Below, one piece after another: positions 1 through 13,028 of a stretch of 64,000 nucleotides of DNA. The notes under the pieces were generated by a model. It worked only from the letters and a program-made list of their open reading frames with translations. It made no database searches and was not told where the DNA came from. The stretch covers positions 139,864-203,863 of the forward strand of contig GG745347.1 in the NCBI GenBank assembly GCA_000151295.1. The letters are read 5' to 3'. A program made the position numbers and the translations under genes. Within the stretch, counting starts at the first letter, position 1; each line of letters starts with the position of its first letter. The stretch is from Allomyces macrogynus ATCC 38327 (Eukaryota; Blastocladiomycota; Blastocladiomycetes; Blastocladiales; Blastocladiaceae).

Positions 1-835
1 CGCCTGATGTGCATGTGTGATCGTCGGCTTGACCATCGCCTGTGCGGCCGGCACAATTCGGACAAACTTCTTGACGCCAATCTCGACGACGTTGCACCAC
101 GCCGGCACTGTCTTGGCGAGCAGGTGCAGGTGCTCGGTCGCCATCGCCACGGACATGGGCGTCGGGTAACTGTCGACGACCTTTTGCGCGAGCGTCGCGA
201 GCGGCGCCACGTTCTTGCCAAGCTGCGCGAGTTGGCTAGTGACATGGTCCGAATTGGTGAGTCGCCGGGCACCCTCGCACCGAAAACAAAGGGAAAAAGA
301 ACGTACATCTGCACCGTCTCCGCCATCAGCGGCAACCGCGACAACATCGTCTTCTCCTTGACCTGCTCGGGCGACATGCCCAGCAACACGTCGCGCTTCA
401 CCTGCTCCTCCTTGGCGCGCACGCGCTCGAGCAACTTACTAAACCGCTGCTGCACGCCCGGCCGTTTCGGCGAACTCGGCGTCGGCGAACTGCGCCCCGA
501 CTCGGCCCCACTCTCGTCCGAATCCGACAGGTCCATGTGCACCGCTGCCTTGGCTTTCGCCGCGCGGACCGCGGCGGCCGTCGGCAAGTGCGCGCGCTTG
601 CGCGGCGTCACGGGCCGCAGTGTGGGCAGGGCCATGGTCGGGATCGCGACGGTGGTCAGATCAAAGTCCGGGTGCCACGGGCGCAGCGGGTCGGCGGGCT
701 CCCAGTCGCGCAGGTCGCGCGCGGCAAGGAACGCGCGGTGCGCGCGGTCGACGAGCGCGATCAAGCGCGCGCGGAACTCGATGCGCCGCTTGGGGATATC
801 ATGTGCGAGAAACTGCGGTTTCGAGACGACCTCCC

Positions 836-880
<45 letters not shown>

Positions 881-2228
881 GCGCACGGCGTTTCCGTGCC
901 CACGCCACATTGAAATCGAACGCGACCGTCTCGACTTTCGTCCCGTGCCAGTCGGCCTTCACCGCCTGCAAATCGTACGCCTCCGGGAACACGCCGCGGA
1001 TCTGCGCGACGTGCGCGAGCGTGAACGCGCGGGACGACGCGTTCTCGACGTTGCGCTGCACCGACTGGAACGTGCACAGCTCGCCGCGCCCGCGCTGGTA
1101 GGCGACCGAGAATTCGAGCCCGTTGAAGACTTGGTCCAGGTGTGTCATGGCCGCCGACAGCGGGACGCGCTGCGTTGGCGCAATCACGTGCGGCTGGCCC
1201 GCGGGGGCCAAGCGGGGACGGCGCGACGCGGAGCCCGTCGGGAGCGGGGTGGCGGGTGGGTTCAGGTCGTCGAGGTGCGGGAGACGGTACGGGTTGATGA
1301 CGGGAGAGGTGGGGGATATGGGGGTCGACGAGGCTGCGCGCGAGGTGAGGTCGGCGGTGGTTGTGGGACCCGCGGCCACGGGGATGTCGGCGGACGTGGG
1401 CGTGCGCGGCACGGCAGGCTTATCGGGCAACGCCGACTCGAAGGCCGTGATCAGGTTACGGCGCGGCGCGCGTTCGGCAAGGCGCGCGAACCGGTCCTTG
1501 AGCGAGGCTAACCAAAATCCAATCACGACAGGTCAGAACCAGAACGCACGGCACGACCCGGGAGACAACGATGAAGTACCCTTGGGCTTGGACGGCGACG
1601 CGGCCGTCGGCGACAGAACGCCCGCAGTGCGCGGCGACAGCAGCCCCGCCGAGACGGGCGGAGTCGCCGTTCCGCGAGCCGACGTGGGCTTGGACGGACT
1701 GTCCAAGATCTGCAGCGCGCGCTCGACGCGGTTCGACGCCGGCGTGCTACCGCTCTTGTTCTTGGCGGGCATGGCTGGGGCCTCGGGGGTGGCGGGGCGC
1801 GCGGGGACGTCCTGCGCCGCCGGCATCACGGCATCCTCGTCTTCTGGCAGCGCCAGCTTGATCGGCGACGCGACCACCGTCGGTTCGTGCGGCAGCGCCA
1901 GCTTAATGGGCGTGCGGCGCGCGCGCTTCTGCTCAGTCACGACCGACAAGTTCTGTGCGCGCGCAGCGAGCCGCGCCGACGACCGCACGGGGGCAACATC
2001 GGGTTCCGAGGTGGGCAGATTCTGTGGGCCGAGCCGCATGCGCTTGGCGGCGCGCGTGTCCTTGGGCGAGGTGGGCGGCGAGTGCTGGACCGTCGGCGCC
2101 GTCGTGGAAGTGGTGTCGCCGGCATTGGCCTTGGCGGCCTTGGCGGCGGACCGGGTGGTGCGCTTGACGACGGACAGGTAGCTGGAGAGCAGCGTTTGCT
2201 GCTGCTTGGGCAGGTTGGGCGCCGACAT
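1..2228 (-). CDS. CDT1: DNA replication licensing factor Cdt1 (C-terminus beyond window)
   Basis: Cdt1 loads the MCM2-7 helicase at origins in G1 together with ORC and Cdc6. Exons on the minus strand are 2228-1580, 1507-307 and 235 to the window edge; the introns are 72 and 71 nt and frame closes across both. The N-terminus carries a PIP-box-like QQTLLSSYL followed by basic residues, as in PCNA/CRL4-Cdt2 degrons, then a long basic, Ser/Pro-rich tail with several SP/TP sites. The conserved central domain starts near residue 345 (THLDQVFNGLEF, then FQSVQRNVE, FTLAHVAQI and VFPEAYDL), matching the geminin-binding/CDT1 fold. It contains an unusual Asp-Glu run encoded at about 838-878. The last exon begins the C-terminal winged helix. 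The start ATG at 2228 sits just before the PIP-like motif. Identity rests on these motifs. Confidence 0.85.
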
Positions 2229-3027
2229 GGTTGGTGCAATGTTCGTGTGGGGTCTATCGAGCGTGCAAGGTGCGGCGGGGCCGGGTGGCAGGCGCAATCA
2301 GCGCATAAGCGAGCGAGTGCAGCAAGTTGGCAGATCGTTTGGCGCGGTCGGGAGCGTCGTTCCGCGTTGCGCGCGGGGACGGATTGGTCGTTGTTGAAGT
2401 GGACGGCGACAAGCAAGACGAGACGGGCGGGGATGGGCGGCGGTGGTGGGAGCGTCTGGCCGAGCATGCGGTGGGCGGGTCACGGCAAGTCGAGCCGAAT
2501 GGCAGGATGATGGCGTGACCGAGGCGCGTCGAGCGCACCGCACGCCTGCAGCAGCAAGCAAAGCGCAACCTTCGCTTCTGCTGCCGGACGTCGTGCTCCA
2601 TCCCCACCGCCAGCACCAGCGACGTCAGCTCTCAGCGACAACGACGAAGACGACACACCGCCAACAGCACCAACCGGCGGCACGTGCAAGACCGGGCGCA
2701 CCACCTGCTGCACCTGTCGCTTTGGATCAACCAGCCGCCGCGCGCCCGTCGCATCCCGACCCGTTGCCGCGTTCTCGCAGCTCGACCTGGTGCCGTCAAC
2801 GCAAACCAAGACCTGCCCGCCGGTCGGCGACCGTCGCTGCAAGCTCGTACTACACCTGCAATCCAGTTGGCCCGCTCATCGCCGCGACGTTCGAGCGTAT
2901 CTGTCACGGCTCCACGTTGAGCGCTGTGCACACGCGACGGCGCGCCCATCTGAAACCGCGCACGCATCCGGATCTCCCGGCGCGCTCGCTCGCTGGACCC
3001 CCCCTCTCTTCCGTTCCTGCTCGCACC
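2229..3027. promoter_or_regulatory. Divergent intergenic region between Cdt1 and Rab4
   Basis: These 799 bases separate two genes transcribed away from each other, so both promoters must lie here. The stretch is GC-rich and open in several frames by composition only. I see no convincing TATA box and no coding sequence with splice signals. Shared control is an inference from geometry. Confidence 0.5.
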
Positions 3028-4189
<1,162 letters not shown>

Positions 4190-5123
4190 TCCACCCATCT
4201 GCCGCGGCACGATGGCGCGTGAGCGCTAGTATGTGGAGAGGATGTTGCCCGAGCTGCAGTTTCGCGCTCCTTTTGTACAGTATTCGATTGACGCTGACCC
4301 GATGCATCGCCAAAAATCATTTCGTCCAATCTCATTCCCGTTTCGGTCGTTGAACATACGGAGCTGGCCGGACCGGGCATTGAACACGGAGAGGCATCGT
4401 GATGAACGGCGTGCTGTAGGCAGGCCGAGTCACGCCAGGCCGTGGCAGGGCCGTTCCGTGTCGACATGATGGTCGATGGGTTTGCTGAAGTGAGCGATTG
4501 CGAGCGCGACAGGAGGATCCCCATTTTCAGGCTGACGTGCCGTCAGCAGCGTGAATGGTTGCTTTGGTGCGAACAGGTGTCCGCCTCGCTGCTGCTGCCA
4601 ACAGCGGCTCAGCGCTTGGACCACCACGGCGCGGCCAGCGTGTCGTCGTCGGCTTGAATGTCGGCGTGCTGGCCGTCGGTCGCCGCGGTGGTCGTCGGCC
4701 GGGCCTGAATCTCCTCTTCGTCTCTGTGCGCCCTCGCTCGCTCCTCCTGCTGCAAGTCTCCACGCACTCCAGTCCGCGTCTCCCTCAACACCAATATAAT
4801 GGCCACCGCCGTCCTGTTCGCTTCGCTCCCGGCGCCCGTGCGCCAGCACGCCGTGCACGCATCCACGACGCTGAGCCGCTTCTCGCCGCGCGACCTGGTC
4901 CGTCCGTCTTTCCACCGTGATCGCACACGATTCGCACGCTCGGCAGCGTTGGCTCCCATTTCTCCACCCCCTTCCGAATCGCGCGGCACCGCTGCGACCG
5001 CTGGTCGCGACCGTGATCGCTCTCCCCACCGTACCGGCGAACCGACCGTGGCATCCACGCCATCCGCGCGGGCGCGCCGCCGCGGTCGCCCCTCCTCTCT
5101 TCCCTTCCCGCTCCACCCACACG
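4190..5123. other. Intergenic sequence, no supported gene
   Basis: About 930 bases downstream of Rab4. An ATG at 4799 directly follows an AT-rich CCAATATA and opens a 119-codon frame (MATAVLFASLPAPVRQH...). It could be a first exon of the next gene, since a GT donor lies at about 4899, but no acceptor pairing is compelling. Confidence 0.35.
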
Positions 5124-5684
5124 ATGCCGCGCCGTCCATGGACCTCGTTCGCGACTGACCTCGCGCACTATTTACTCGCATCCACCACCACCAAGATCGC
5201 GCTGGCGCGCGCCGTCCTGCAATGGCCCACCGGCACTTCCCACCCAACGCCCATCACCCCGGCTCTCCCGGCCACGACACTCGCCGCGTGCCGGTCGGCG
5301 CTCGATGCCGTGCGTGCCGTGACTCTGCACGCTGAACAAGCCCCAAGCACGCCCCGCGCCGACTTGGTCGCGACCGCGCAAGCCTACTGCTACGCGGCGA
5401 TGCGCGCCGCCCGTGGAACTCCGCGCGTTGCGTCGTGTCTCGCGCGCGCAGCCGAGTCGTTGCCCGTGCGCAACGCGCGCGAAGTCCTGGATGAGTTGTT
5501 GCGCGCGTTGGGCGCTGCGGTGGTCGCTGCCGCGATTGCGGGTGGGGAGTACGCCGAGGAGGAGGTTGAGGTCGAGGATGAGGGCGTCGGGCCGGCGAGT
5601 CCCGTCAAGAGTGCGACGAGTACGTCGGCGCGTGCGGCGAGTGCCGATCGCGCGAGTGTGGATTCAGCCGTGTTGTCGAGCTAA
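5124..5684 (+). CDS. Hypothetical Ala-rich protein
   Basis: An uninterrupted 186-residue frame from an ATG at 5124 to TAA at 5682-5684. I do not recognise the family. The first 140 residues are alanine- and leucine-rich and look mostly helical. The tail is an acidic stretch (EEEVEVEDEG) followed by a Ser/Ala-rich end. The frame stays open upstream to 4917 without an ATG, so the true 5' end may lie in another exon beginning at the ATG at 4799. Coding status is supported only by codon bias and the sensible acidic/Ser tail. Confidence 0.4.
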   Translation: MPRRPWTSFATDLAHYLLASTTTKIALARAVLQWPTGTSHPTPITPALPATTLAACRSALDAVRAVTLHAEQAPSTPRADLVATAQAYCYAAMRAARGTPRVASCLARAAESLPVRNAREVLDELLRALGAAVVAAAIAGGEYAEEEVEVEDEGVGPASPVKSATSTSARAASADRASVDSAVLSS

Positions 5685-6447
5685 GATGCGCTGTACGTCG
5701 TGATTGGATCGCTGCTTCTCTCGCGCCAACTGTCCACCCGGTACTGATTGCTAACTCGCGCTGATGGCCACCATAGGATCACAAGTCGATGTCAGGGTCG
5801 AGCTGTTTGTCAAGGGGCGGGCGGGCGTGCAAGCCGTTTGGGCGTGATGGTCGTGAGGTCGGGTCTGGGATGGCGAGGCGACACATTTTACAGGTATAAA
5901 ACGCTGGCGTTGGTCGGTTTGTTCGTCGCGTGTGCTCGTTGGTTGGCGGGCAGGTTCCCGGATGCGCGCGACCGCAGCGAGCGGCTGCAGATCACCACCC
6001 AACCATCGCCGCGACCGAAAGCCGACACCAGGGCCAAACTGGGAAACGTGACCGCGTCGACCTCAAATCGCCAAACACACAGCGTGGGGAACCGGGATAT
6101 GGTGGCTTGGGGTGGCATTGCAATGGCCGGGAAGCCATCCGGAAAAACACCTGCCGGAACAACGCCAGCGATATGGCACCATCTGTGCTCCGGATCGCAC
6201 CACGCTGTCGGTCGCCAACGATGCGCTGACCAACCCGATGCCAAAAATTGATTTGCAACGATTTGCAACACGGGTCAATCAGTTTTGACCGCCCAAACAC
6301 CGGCCAACACCAAGCCGCGCGGATCAGACCGTGTCGCCATCGGGGCACACCACGACCGGCCACGACCTAAAAATGGGCCCATTGGACGTGCCAGACCCTT
6401 CTCCACCGACGTCGATTCCCTCCAGCATAAATACCCTGTCCCCCGTC
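5685..6447. other. Intergenic region upstream of MsrA
   Basis: No supported gene in about 760 bases. A TATAAAA sits at 5895-5901 and a second AT-rich element, ATAAATA, at 6428-6434, only about 15 bases before the MsrA ATG. The first is a plausible TATA box for an unidentified transcript or a long 5' UTR; the second may be too close to the ATG to act as one. Confidence 0.35.
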
Positions 6448-7132
6448 ATGTTCGCTTCCACTGCTGCCCGCCGCTTGTCACTCCTGACGACGCGTCTCTT
6501 CTCGACCACCACGATGACCAGCAACGCATCCACCACCACCAACACCACCACCACAAACTCGGAATTCGCGACGTTTGCCGCCGGCTGCTTCTGGGGCGTG
6601 CAGCACCTGTTCGACAAGCACTACAAGACCAAGGGTCTGCTCGCGTCCGAGGTCGGGTACGCCAACGGGCTTGCTTCAGCCACGAACCCGACCTACAAGC
6701 AAGTGTGCACGGGCACGACCAACCACGCCGAGGCCGTGCGGCTGCAGTTTGACCCGACGAAAGTCAGCTACGACGAGCTCGTCACGTTCTTTTTCCGGAT
6801 TCATGACCCGACGACAGTGGTACGTTTCGCGCTCGCGCCGCTCGCCGAAATAGAACCCGATCGCTGACGACGATTCTCCAAAACAGAACCGCCAAGGCCC
6901 CGACGTTGGCACGCAGTACCGGTCGGGCATCTACTACTACTCGCCCGCGCAAAAGGCGACCGCCGAGGCCGTCAAGCAGCGCGTGCAAAAGTACTTTCCG
7001 AAACCGATTGCCACGGAAGTCACGCCCATCGACCAGTTTTACACGGCCGAGGACTACCACCAAAAGTACCTCGTTAAGAACCCGGACGGGTACGAGTGCC
7101 CGTCGCATTTCGTGCGCGAGTTCAAGGATTGA
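6448..7132 (+). CDS. MSRA: Peptide methionine sulfoxide reductase MsrA
   Basis: MsrA reduces methionine-S-sulfoxide in free and protein-bound form, using thioredoxin. Exons 6448-6819 and 6887-7132 (67-nt intron, phase 0) give 205 residues. The catalytic GCFWG lies near residue 48, followed by EVGYANG, the NHAEAV segment, FFRIHDPTT spanning the splice to [17 protein letters not shown], and a C-terminal YHQKYL. The first 25 residues ([20 protein letters not shown]) look like a mitochondrial presequence. An in-frame downstream Met at 6514 could give a cytosolic form, as is common for this enzyme. Length and motif order match the family well. Confidence 0.95.
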
Positions 7133-7953
7133 TCGAGCAAGGTGCCGCTGTGTGCCGAGCCGAACGGTGGGGAGGGAAACCATTATTGTACATATTGTTA
7201 TGTGGGTAGACATCGGTTCTTGTTCTTGTCGCGGCGGGGTCCATTTGCAGCTTGTTGGTCCCATTTCTACAGGTCATATTGTTGCTTGATGATATTGCTG
7301 CCTTTGTTCAAAATTGTACTGAAGCGGCCGCGCATCCGTTTCCAGTGCGCCAGCGGGCCCAGACTCGCTCAGCCGGCATCCAAGATCGCGCGGCGACACG
7401 TTCCAACTGCCAACGTGTTACAGCCGTCGTCATAGCTCCACATCCTTAATCGCGCGCGTGTGAGCGCGACGGTGAGCGAGCGGACACAATGACGGTCACG
7501 CGTGCTCGCCCCGCTTCGATGGTGTTCCGGATGGTGCAGCGCTTCTTTTGTCGTCAAGTATATGAAGGACCAGGCCACCCCCGTCGCGGTTCGGCAGAGT
7601 TATAACAACCATATCCAAACCGGTCATGGACGCCCCTCACACAACAAGCAGACCACTTCCAGCAGCGAAAACCAGCACCCTTCACCGTGTCTCGCACCGC
7701 TGCTTCCTTTCAACCTCAAAACAATTTTGCGTGGAGACAGTGTAAGTGCCGTCGCCGCGCGGCGACATGGCTGTATATTTTGGTCATTGGTACCTGTCGC
7801 ACGACCAGCTCAAGAGAGGCCGGTGGTTCAACTCCCACTCGCAGCGTGCCACCTTGCCATCTCCGCCATGACCCACGTTGAACCGCTGCGGCGCGCGTAC
7901 GCTGTTCGCCTGCACTTGGCCGCGGCCACCTCCATCAACTCTCTGCACTCGAC
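7133..7953. other. Intergenic region before the RasGEF gene
   Basis: About 820 bases. A 34-codon frame at 7767-7871 and a tRNA B-box-like GGTTCAACTCC at about 7829 are present, but neither can be built into a gene. The region probably holds the MsrA 3' end and the RasGEF promoter. Confidence 0.35.
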
Positions 7954-10900
7954 TTGCCGCAACATCGGCCAATATTTTCGAATTCAAGTGTCACTTGTGA
8001 GCCAGAACCAGCAACCAGAAGCCAGGCGGTTGGCGCCGTGGCACCGACCAAACCGAGAGTACTGCCGACGACGACGCACCTGGTTGAGCCATCCCCAGTC
8101 GGCCAGTCGACTTCTCGCCGCTCTCGCTTGCCTGACGGCGAACCTGCCCTGGCTGACACGACTTACCCGGCACTTCACGGCATGATGCGGCCGTCCTCCA
8201 CGACCCTCCCGTCTGGCACCACCATGGACGAGATCATCGAGGCGGCGGTACGCCGCATTCATCCGTGCCGCACCCAACCTGGCCTCTGATCCCAGTCGAC
8301 CGCGTAGATCGCCACCGACTATGCGCGCGTGCACTGGCTCCTCGACCAGCAGTCGCCCAAACAGCTCAGCTATGCGCGGCTACACGACGGTACGCACGCC
8401 ACCGTGCCCGCTCGCCATGCATTCTGACCCCGCCAACACCTACCGCGGCGACAGGCCAAACGCTCCTGCACGCCGCGTGCCTACTCGGCCAAGACCGGCT
8501 CGTGCAGCTGTTGCTCGACAAGGTACCGCTCGACTGCCCGGATCCCGCTCTCGCGCGGTCTAACTTGTTGACCGCGATCCGCTGTGGTAGATCCCCGTCA
8601 ACATCAGCGCGCAAGACAACGAGGGCAACACGGCGCTGCACGTCGCTGCACTCATGGGCCACATCGCGTGCGCGGCGTTACTCGTTGCGTGCGGCGCGTC
8701 GCCCACCGCGGCCAATTACCGCGGCCAGACACCCGTCAACTTGGCGCCGGAAAGCGCCGAGTGGGCGAGTTTGTTTGACGGGGTGCCCGGTACGTCCATA
8801 TGTCCCGACGTAATCACCGGAGTGTCACGTACTGACGGCGGGGTGGAGTAGGTCGGTTTCCCAGCAACTCGCGACGACGAACGGGGGACGCCGCGACGAC
8901 GACGACGACGACGGCACCGACGGCCGCGGCATTCCGCGCGGCGTTGCCGAACGATGTCGACCAGTTGCGCGATATCATTGTGCACTTGGTCGCGGGCCAG
9001 TCGCGGTTCCAGGCGCACTGCCACGCGACGATTGCGCAACTCGTCGAGGAAAAATGGACATTGCAGCAGACGGTCGAGCATCATCGCGAGGTATGACCGC
9101 GCTTCCGCCCTCACCCATTTTCCTCTTTCTCAGGCGGCATTCGACTGATGTTCCGCACCATTAATGCAGCTCCTCGGCGACTCGTCGGACCTCACGCAGC
9201 TCAACGCGATGCAAGAGCTGCAATTCTACCGCGAACGCAACGACTACCTGATGCAGCTGATCGCCAAGCAGCGGCACCAGCTGCATACGCTGCAGCGTGA
9301 CTTGGCGCTCAAGGAATCCACGTTCCAAACCCAACTCGCGCAGCTCACCGAGCAGCACCGCACGGAATTGCGCGAGGTCGCGCGCACCTCGCAGCAGACG
9401 ATTCACGACATGCACCGGCAAATGTCGATGCGGTCGGTCTCGGTTGATACGGCCGTCGTGCTCGGGACGAAATCCGTCGCGGAGATGCTCGATGAGCATG
9501 CGGCCGCGGCGGCGGGAACGTCGACGTCCCGCCCGGCGTCGCGGTCGACGTCGCCTTGGTCCCCTGACCGCCCGTCGAGTCGCGCCGCGGCTGCTGCGGC
9601 CGCCGCCATGGCGGGCTCGTCCTCCTCCGCCACTGCTGCGGTCACGGCCCCACCGCGCACCCTCCGCCGCGCACAGGGCGCGGTCGTCTCCGCGACCATG
9701 TCCGACAAGGAAACCATGGTTACTCCGACGACGCCCGACGCGGCATTCGATCTCGAATCGACGCGCCTCGAACTCGTCGACAAGCTGCGCAGTGCCGAGG
9801 CCCGCAACTCGATCTTGGAGCGCGAGCTCGCAGATATGCGGCAAAGTCTGGTCGGATTGCACGAACATGTCCTGCACGAAGTCATGCAGGAGGCGAGTCG
9901 CGGGCAAGCGGATATGGATGCGCGTGACGAGTCGCAGGGTCTGATTTTGTTTGCGAATGGGGGGGCCGCCGAGGCTGACGGCGGGCAGCGGCAGATCCGC
10001 GCGGCGGTGCCGGAGAAGTTGGTGGAGAGGTTGATTGTCGGACATCCGATTGGTACGTCGGTGAGCTCGGTGGGTACGGGGGTTGGAGGTGTCGAGGACT
10101 GACGGCTCGCTCACTCGGAACAGATTACCAGCTCCGCAATACGTTCTTGCTCACGTACCGCGAGTTCATGACGGCCGAGGACGTGCTTGCGGCGATCCAG
10201 GCGCTCTACCGGCCGAGGAAATCCAAGATTGTCTCGAGGTTCGGCGCCATTTCTGTTGCGCACTGGCCTGTGTTGAGCACCATCTGACGGCGGACTCTCT
10301 GTGTTCGTTTACCAGGATCTACAACGTCTTGAGCGACTGGATGACCAAGTACTGGTGCGATTTCCAAGGGTTCGCGTCTCCACCTCCTAACTCTCGCGTC
10401 ACTCCCGCCGTCCTGCCCTGTTCCGCTGACACGAGTACCAACCCGTAGCGAGTTCCTGCAGCGCGTCATGTCGTTCCTCCGCGACCACATTGTGCCCGAA
10501 GACCAACCCGAGATCTTGCCGCAAATTGAGTGCCTCGTCAAGTCGAAGCTCAACTCTGAGTTTTCTGGGCTCATCACGACCACGACCACGGCGCTCGGCG
10601 ACGCCGTCTTGCGCACGCACCCGGCCCCACCACCGCCTGTCTTGCCAAAGTACCTGCGCGACCCGCTGCCCGTGGGCAGTATCGGGTCGGCCGCGGGGCT
10701 CGGCAGTAATCCGTCGTCGAGCGCGACCTTGGCCGCGGTCGGGACACTGTCGAAGTCGACGGCGTGGCTGCGCGGTGGGTCGAGGAAGGAAGGGAAAGGG
10801 ATCCGGTTCCTGGATTTGAGCATGGTCGAGGTCGCAAGGCAGTTAACGCTCGTTGAGTCGGAGCTGTTCCGCGCCATGTCGGTGCGTTGTCACTTTGACT

Positions 10901-11730
10901 CGGGCGGAATGCAGGTGGCGTAATTCTGACCGCGCGCTTGTGCCAACGGTAGCCGCTCGAGCTGATTGGCATCAACTGGATGCGCAAGAACAAGGAGGAG
11001 ACGGCAACGACCGTCCTGGCCATGACCAGGTGGTTCAACCACGTCATGCAGTGGGTGCGGTCTGAGGTATTGATGACGCGCGAGACCAAGACGCGTGCCG
11101 TCGTCTTTGAGCGGTTTATTTTGCTTGCCGACGAGTTGCTCAAGCTCAACAACTTCAACGGCGTCTCGGAAATCATGGCCGCGCTCGAGTCGAGCGCTGT
11201 GTGGCGGTTAGAGCGGACCAAATCGGTACGGTGGCACGCATCGGATTGCTTGGTGATTGGCGCGGCGGGAGCTGACGGATCTTTCTTGCGATTTTAGCTC
11301 ATTCCGACCAAGTCGAAGCGCATGCTGCAGGACCTCGTTGCCAACTGCTCGCCGGACATCAATTACAAGTCGCTGCGCGCGCTCATGCGCGACGCACAGC
11401 CGCCGGCCGTGCCGTTTCCGGCGATTCTCGAGCGCGATCTGTACTACCTCGACCGCAGTCTCGCGCGGTCGATTGATGGGAAGCTGGTCAACTTCCAGCG
11501 GTACCAGGTCATGGCCGACTTGATTCAAAAGTTCCAGGTGCGTGGGCACTCGCGCTGCCTTTCGAGCTCGAGGAAGGGATTGGAATTGACTCGGTGGGTC
11601 GCTGTAGTACTTGCAATCGGAGGGGTACAACCTGACGCCGGTCCCGGAAATCCAAGCGTACGTGCGCGATTATGTGCCGCTGTCGGACGACGACGCGTAC
11701 GAGCGGTCGCTCACGTGTGAACCGAGGTGA
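7954..11730 (+). CDS. Ankyrin-repeat / coiled-coil Ras guanine nucleotide exchange factor (Cdc25 type)
   Basis: RasGEFs activate Ras-like GTPases by GDP release. Twelve exons: 7954 (or 8182)-8247, 8308-8389, 8455-8522, 8591-8789, 8852-9090, 9170-10052, 10124-10238, 10316-10369, 10449-10881, 10953-11225, 11298-11537 and 11608-11730. All introns are 60-79 nt and keep frame. From the first Met the protein is 1000 residues; from the Met at 8182 it is 924. Order: ankyrin-like repeats (QTLLHAACLLG, NEGNTALHVAALMGH), a linker with a Thr run, a long coiled coil (LQFYRERNDYLMQLIAKQRHQ), a Ser/Ala-rich region, RasGEF_N (LRNTFLLTYREFMTAEDVL), then the catalytic domain with RQLTLVESELFRAM, ELIGINWM, FNGVSEIMAALESSAVWRL and IPDINYKSLR-type core. 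The true start is uncertain, and another upstream exon is possible. Confidence 0.88.
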
Positions 11731-11929
11731 TCCACGCCGGTGTGTCGCTGACCATCGATGCGTCCTCAATTTTGCTCCTGCCGTTCGCGGCGATTTTGTT
11801 CCCGCTTTTGCTGTTGCGTTCCTGGCCCATCTCCCCATCTGTTTGTGTAAACCTTTGGTCGTGGAGTTCGTAGCGCGAATACACCAACACTGAAATCTGA
11901 ACGGTTTTTTCCCTCAACCACCCACCTGC

Positions 11930-13028
11930 CTACGCAACCAGCGGCAGTGTCACCTGCAATACGCGCGTCGACTTGTCAAATACCGCATCGCACTCTGCAT
12001 GGTCCACGTCCACGGTCCCCGCGCGAATCGGAACAGACAGCCGGTACAGCTTATGGTCGAGCTCGACCTGATGCTCCTCGATCTCGAGCGCGACCTGCTG
12101 CGCAGTCGCAATCAGCGGCAGTTTCACCATTACCGTGACGCACCGCTGGTCCAGCTGGTGCTTGACCTGGTAGAGCGGTTCCTGCTGCGGGATCGTGGCG
12201 ACGCCCGCGCGTTTCGCGCGGTAGACTTTGTGGATCCCGAGCGGGCCCTTGGATTTCATTTTCGGGAGGGCGAACTCTACAGGCGAGAATTTTCGGTCAG
12301 TGTGCGGCCAACTTGCGAGGGTAGGTGAGAGAGGTCGTACCGCGTGACAAACTCATGCCGTGCTTTTCCTCAACCCACTGGATCGCGAGCTCGATAATGA
12401 ACTGCTTGAAGTCCCAATTGCCCTCGGCTTTCGCGACCACATCCGAGTGCACTCACGCGTCGAACACGACGCACGGGCGGCCCACTACCAACGTTCGCCG
12501 CGTCAGGTCAGTCGCTTCGGTCAAGACGTCCCAGAACCCCATCCAACGTACGCTTATCCGCATCGTCGCGCGGCCTCGTCAAACTCATCGGCACTTTCCA
12601 CGCGGCCCCATCCGCGCCCGTGATCGCAGCGCGAATCTCGTCTTCGGTCGCGACGGGCGGTGCCGGCACGTACGGCGAGTGGCACAGGTTGATGAACAGC
12701 TTGAATCCGGACGGGTAGGTCGCGGTCGATTTGGTGAGCGACGTCTTGATGGCGAAGCCGGGCATTGGCGTGATTTCAAAGGCTTCCTGCTCGGTCTGTG
12801 CCTGAAGGGCCTCGGCGAGGGCTACACGGGGGTGAAGAAGGTGATCGGCTGCGTGAAAGCAACGAGCACGTGGAGAAAGTGGGGATGGAGCGGACATTTT
12901 TGCAGTTCCGGGTCCTGCTTCATTTCCGACATGACCGACTGCATGACCTGTTCCCACTCGGTGTGCGCGGCCTTGTCGGCGGTCGGAATGTTTGAGAGCG
13001 CCGAGAGATGGTTTGTTTCCGTGGCCAT
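11930..13028 (-). CDS. PIH1-domain protein (Pih1/Nop17 family), interrupted by an in-frame TGA
   Basis: PIH1 proteins act in the R2TP/Hsp90 system that assembles snoRNPs, kinases and dynein arms. Exons are 13028-12896, 12821-12552, 12484-12341 and 12276-11930, with introns of 74, 67 and 64 nt. The PIH1 core is clear: ITPMPGFAIKTSL, GFKLFINLCHSPYVPAPP, VPMSL, then GRPCVVFDA, a TGA at 12455-12453, and VHSDVVAKAEGNWDFKQF in the same frame. The C-terminus (from about residue 185) is the CS-like domain ending VLQVTLPLVA. Without the stop the product is 297 residues. No intron of acceptable length removes the TGA. It could be a base error, a loss allele or readthrough. Everything else about the gene looks intact. 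Confidence 0.82.

Noticed and set aside
7755..7855. Possible tRNA: GGTTCAACTCC matches a B box and GCGGCGA/TCGCAGC nearly pair
   Set aside because: No proper D-arm or A box at the right distance and no valid anticodon stem; not a tRNA.
7767..7871. 34-codon frame starting MAVYFGHWYLSHDQ
   Set aside because: Short, no homologue recognised and no splice signal linking it to the RasGEF gene, although an upstream exon is not excluded.
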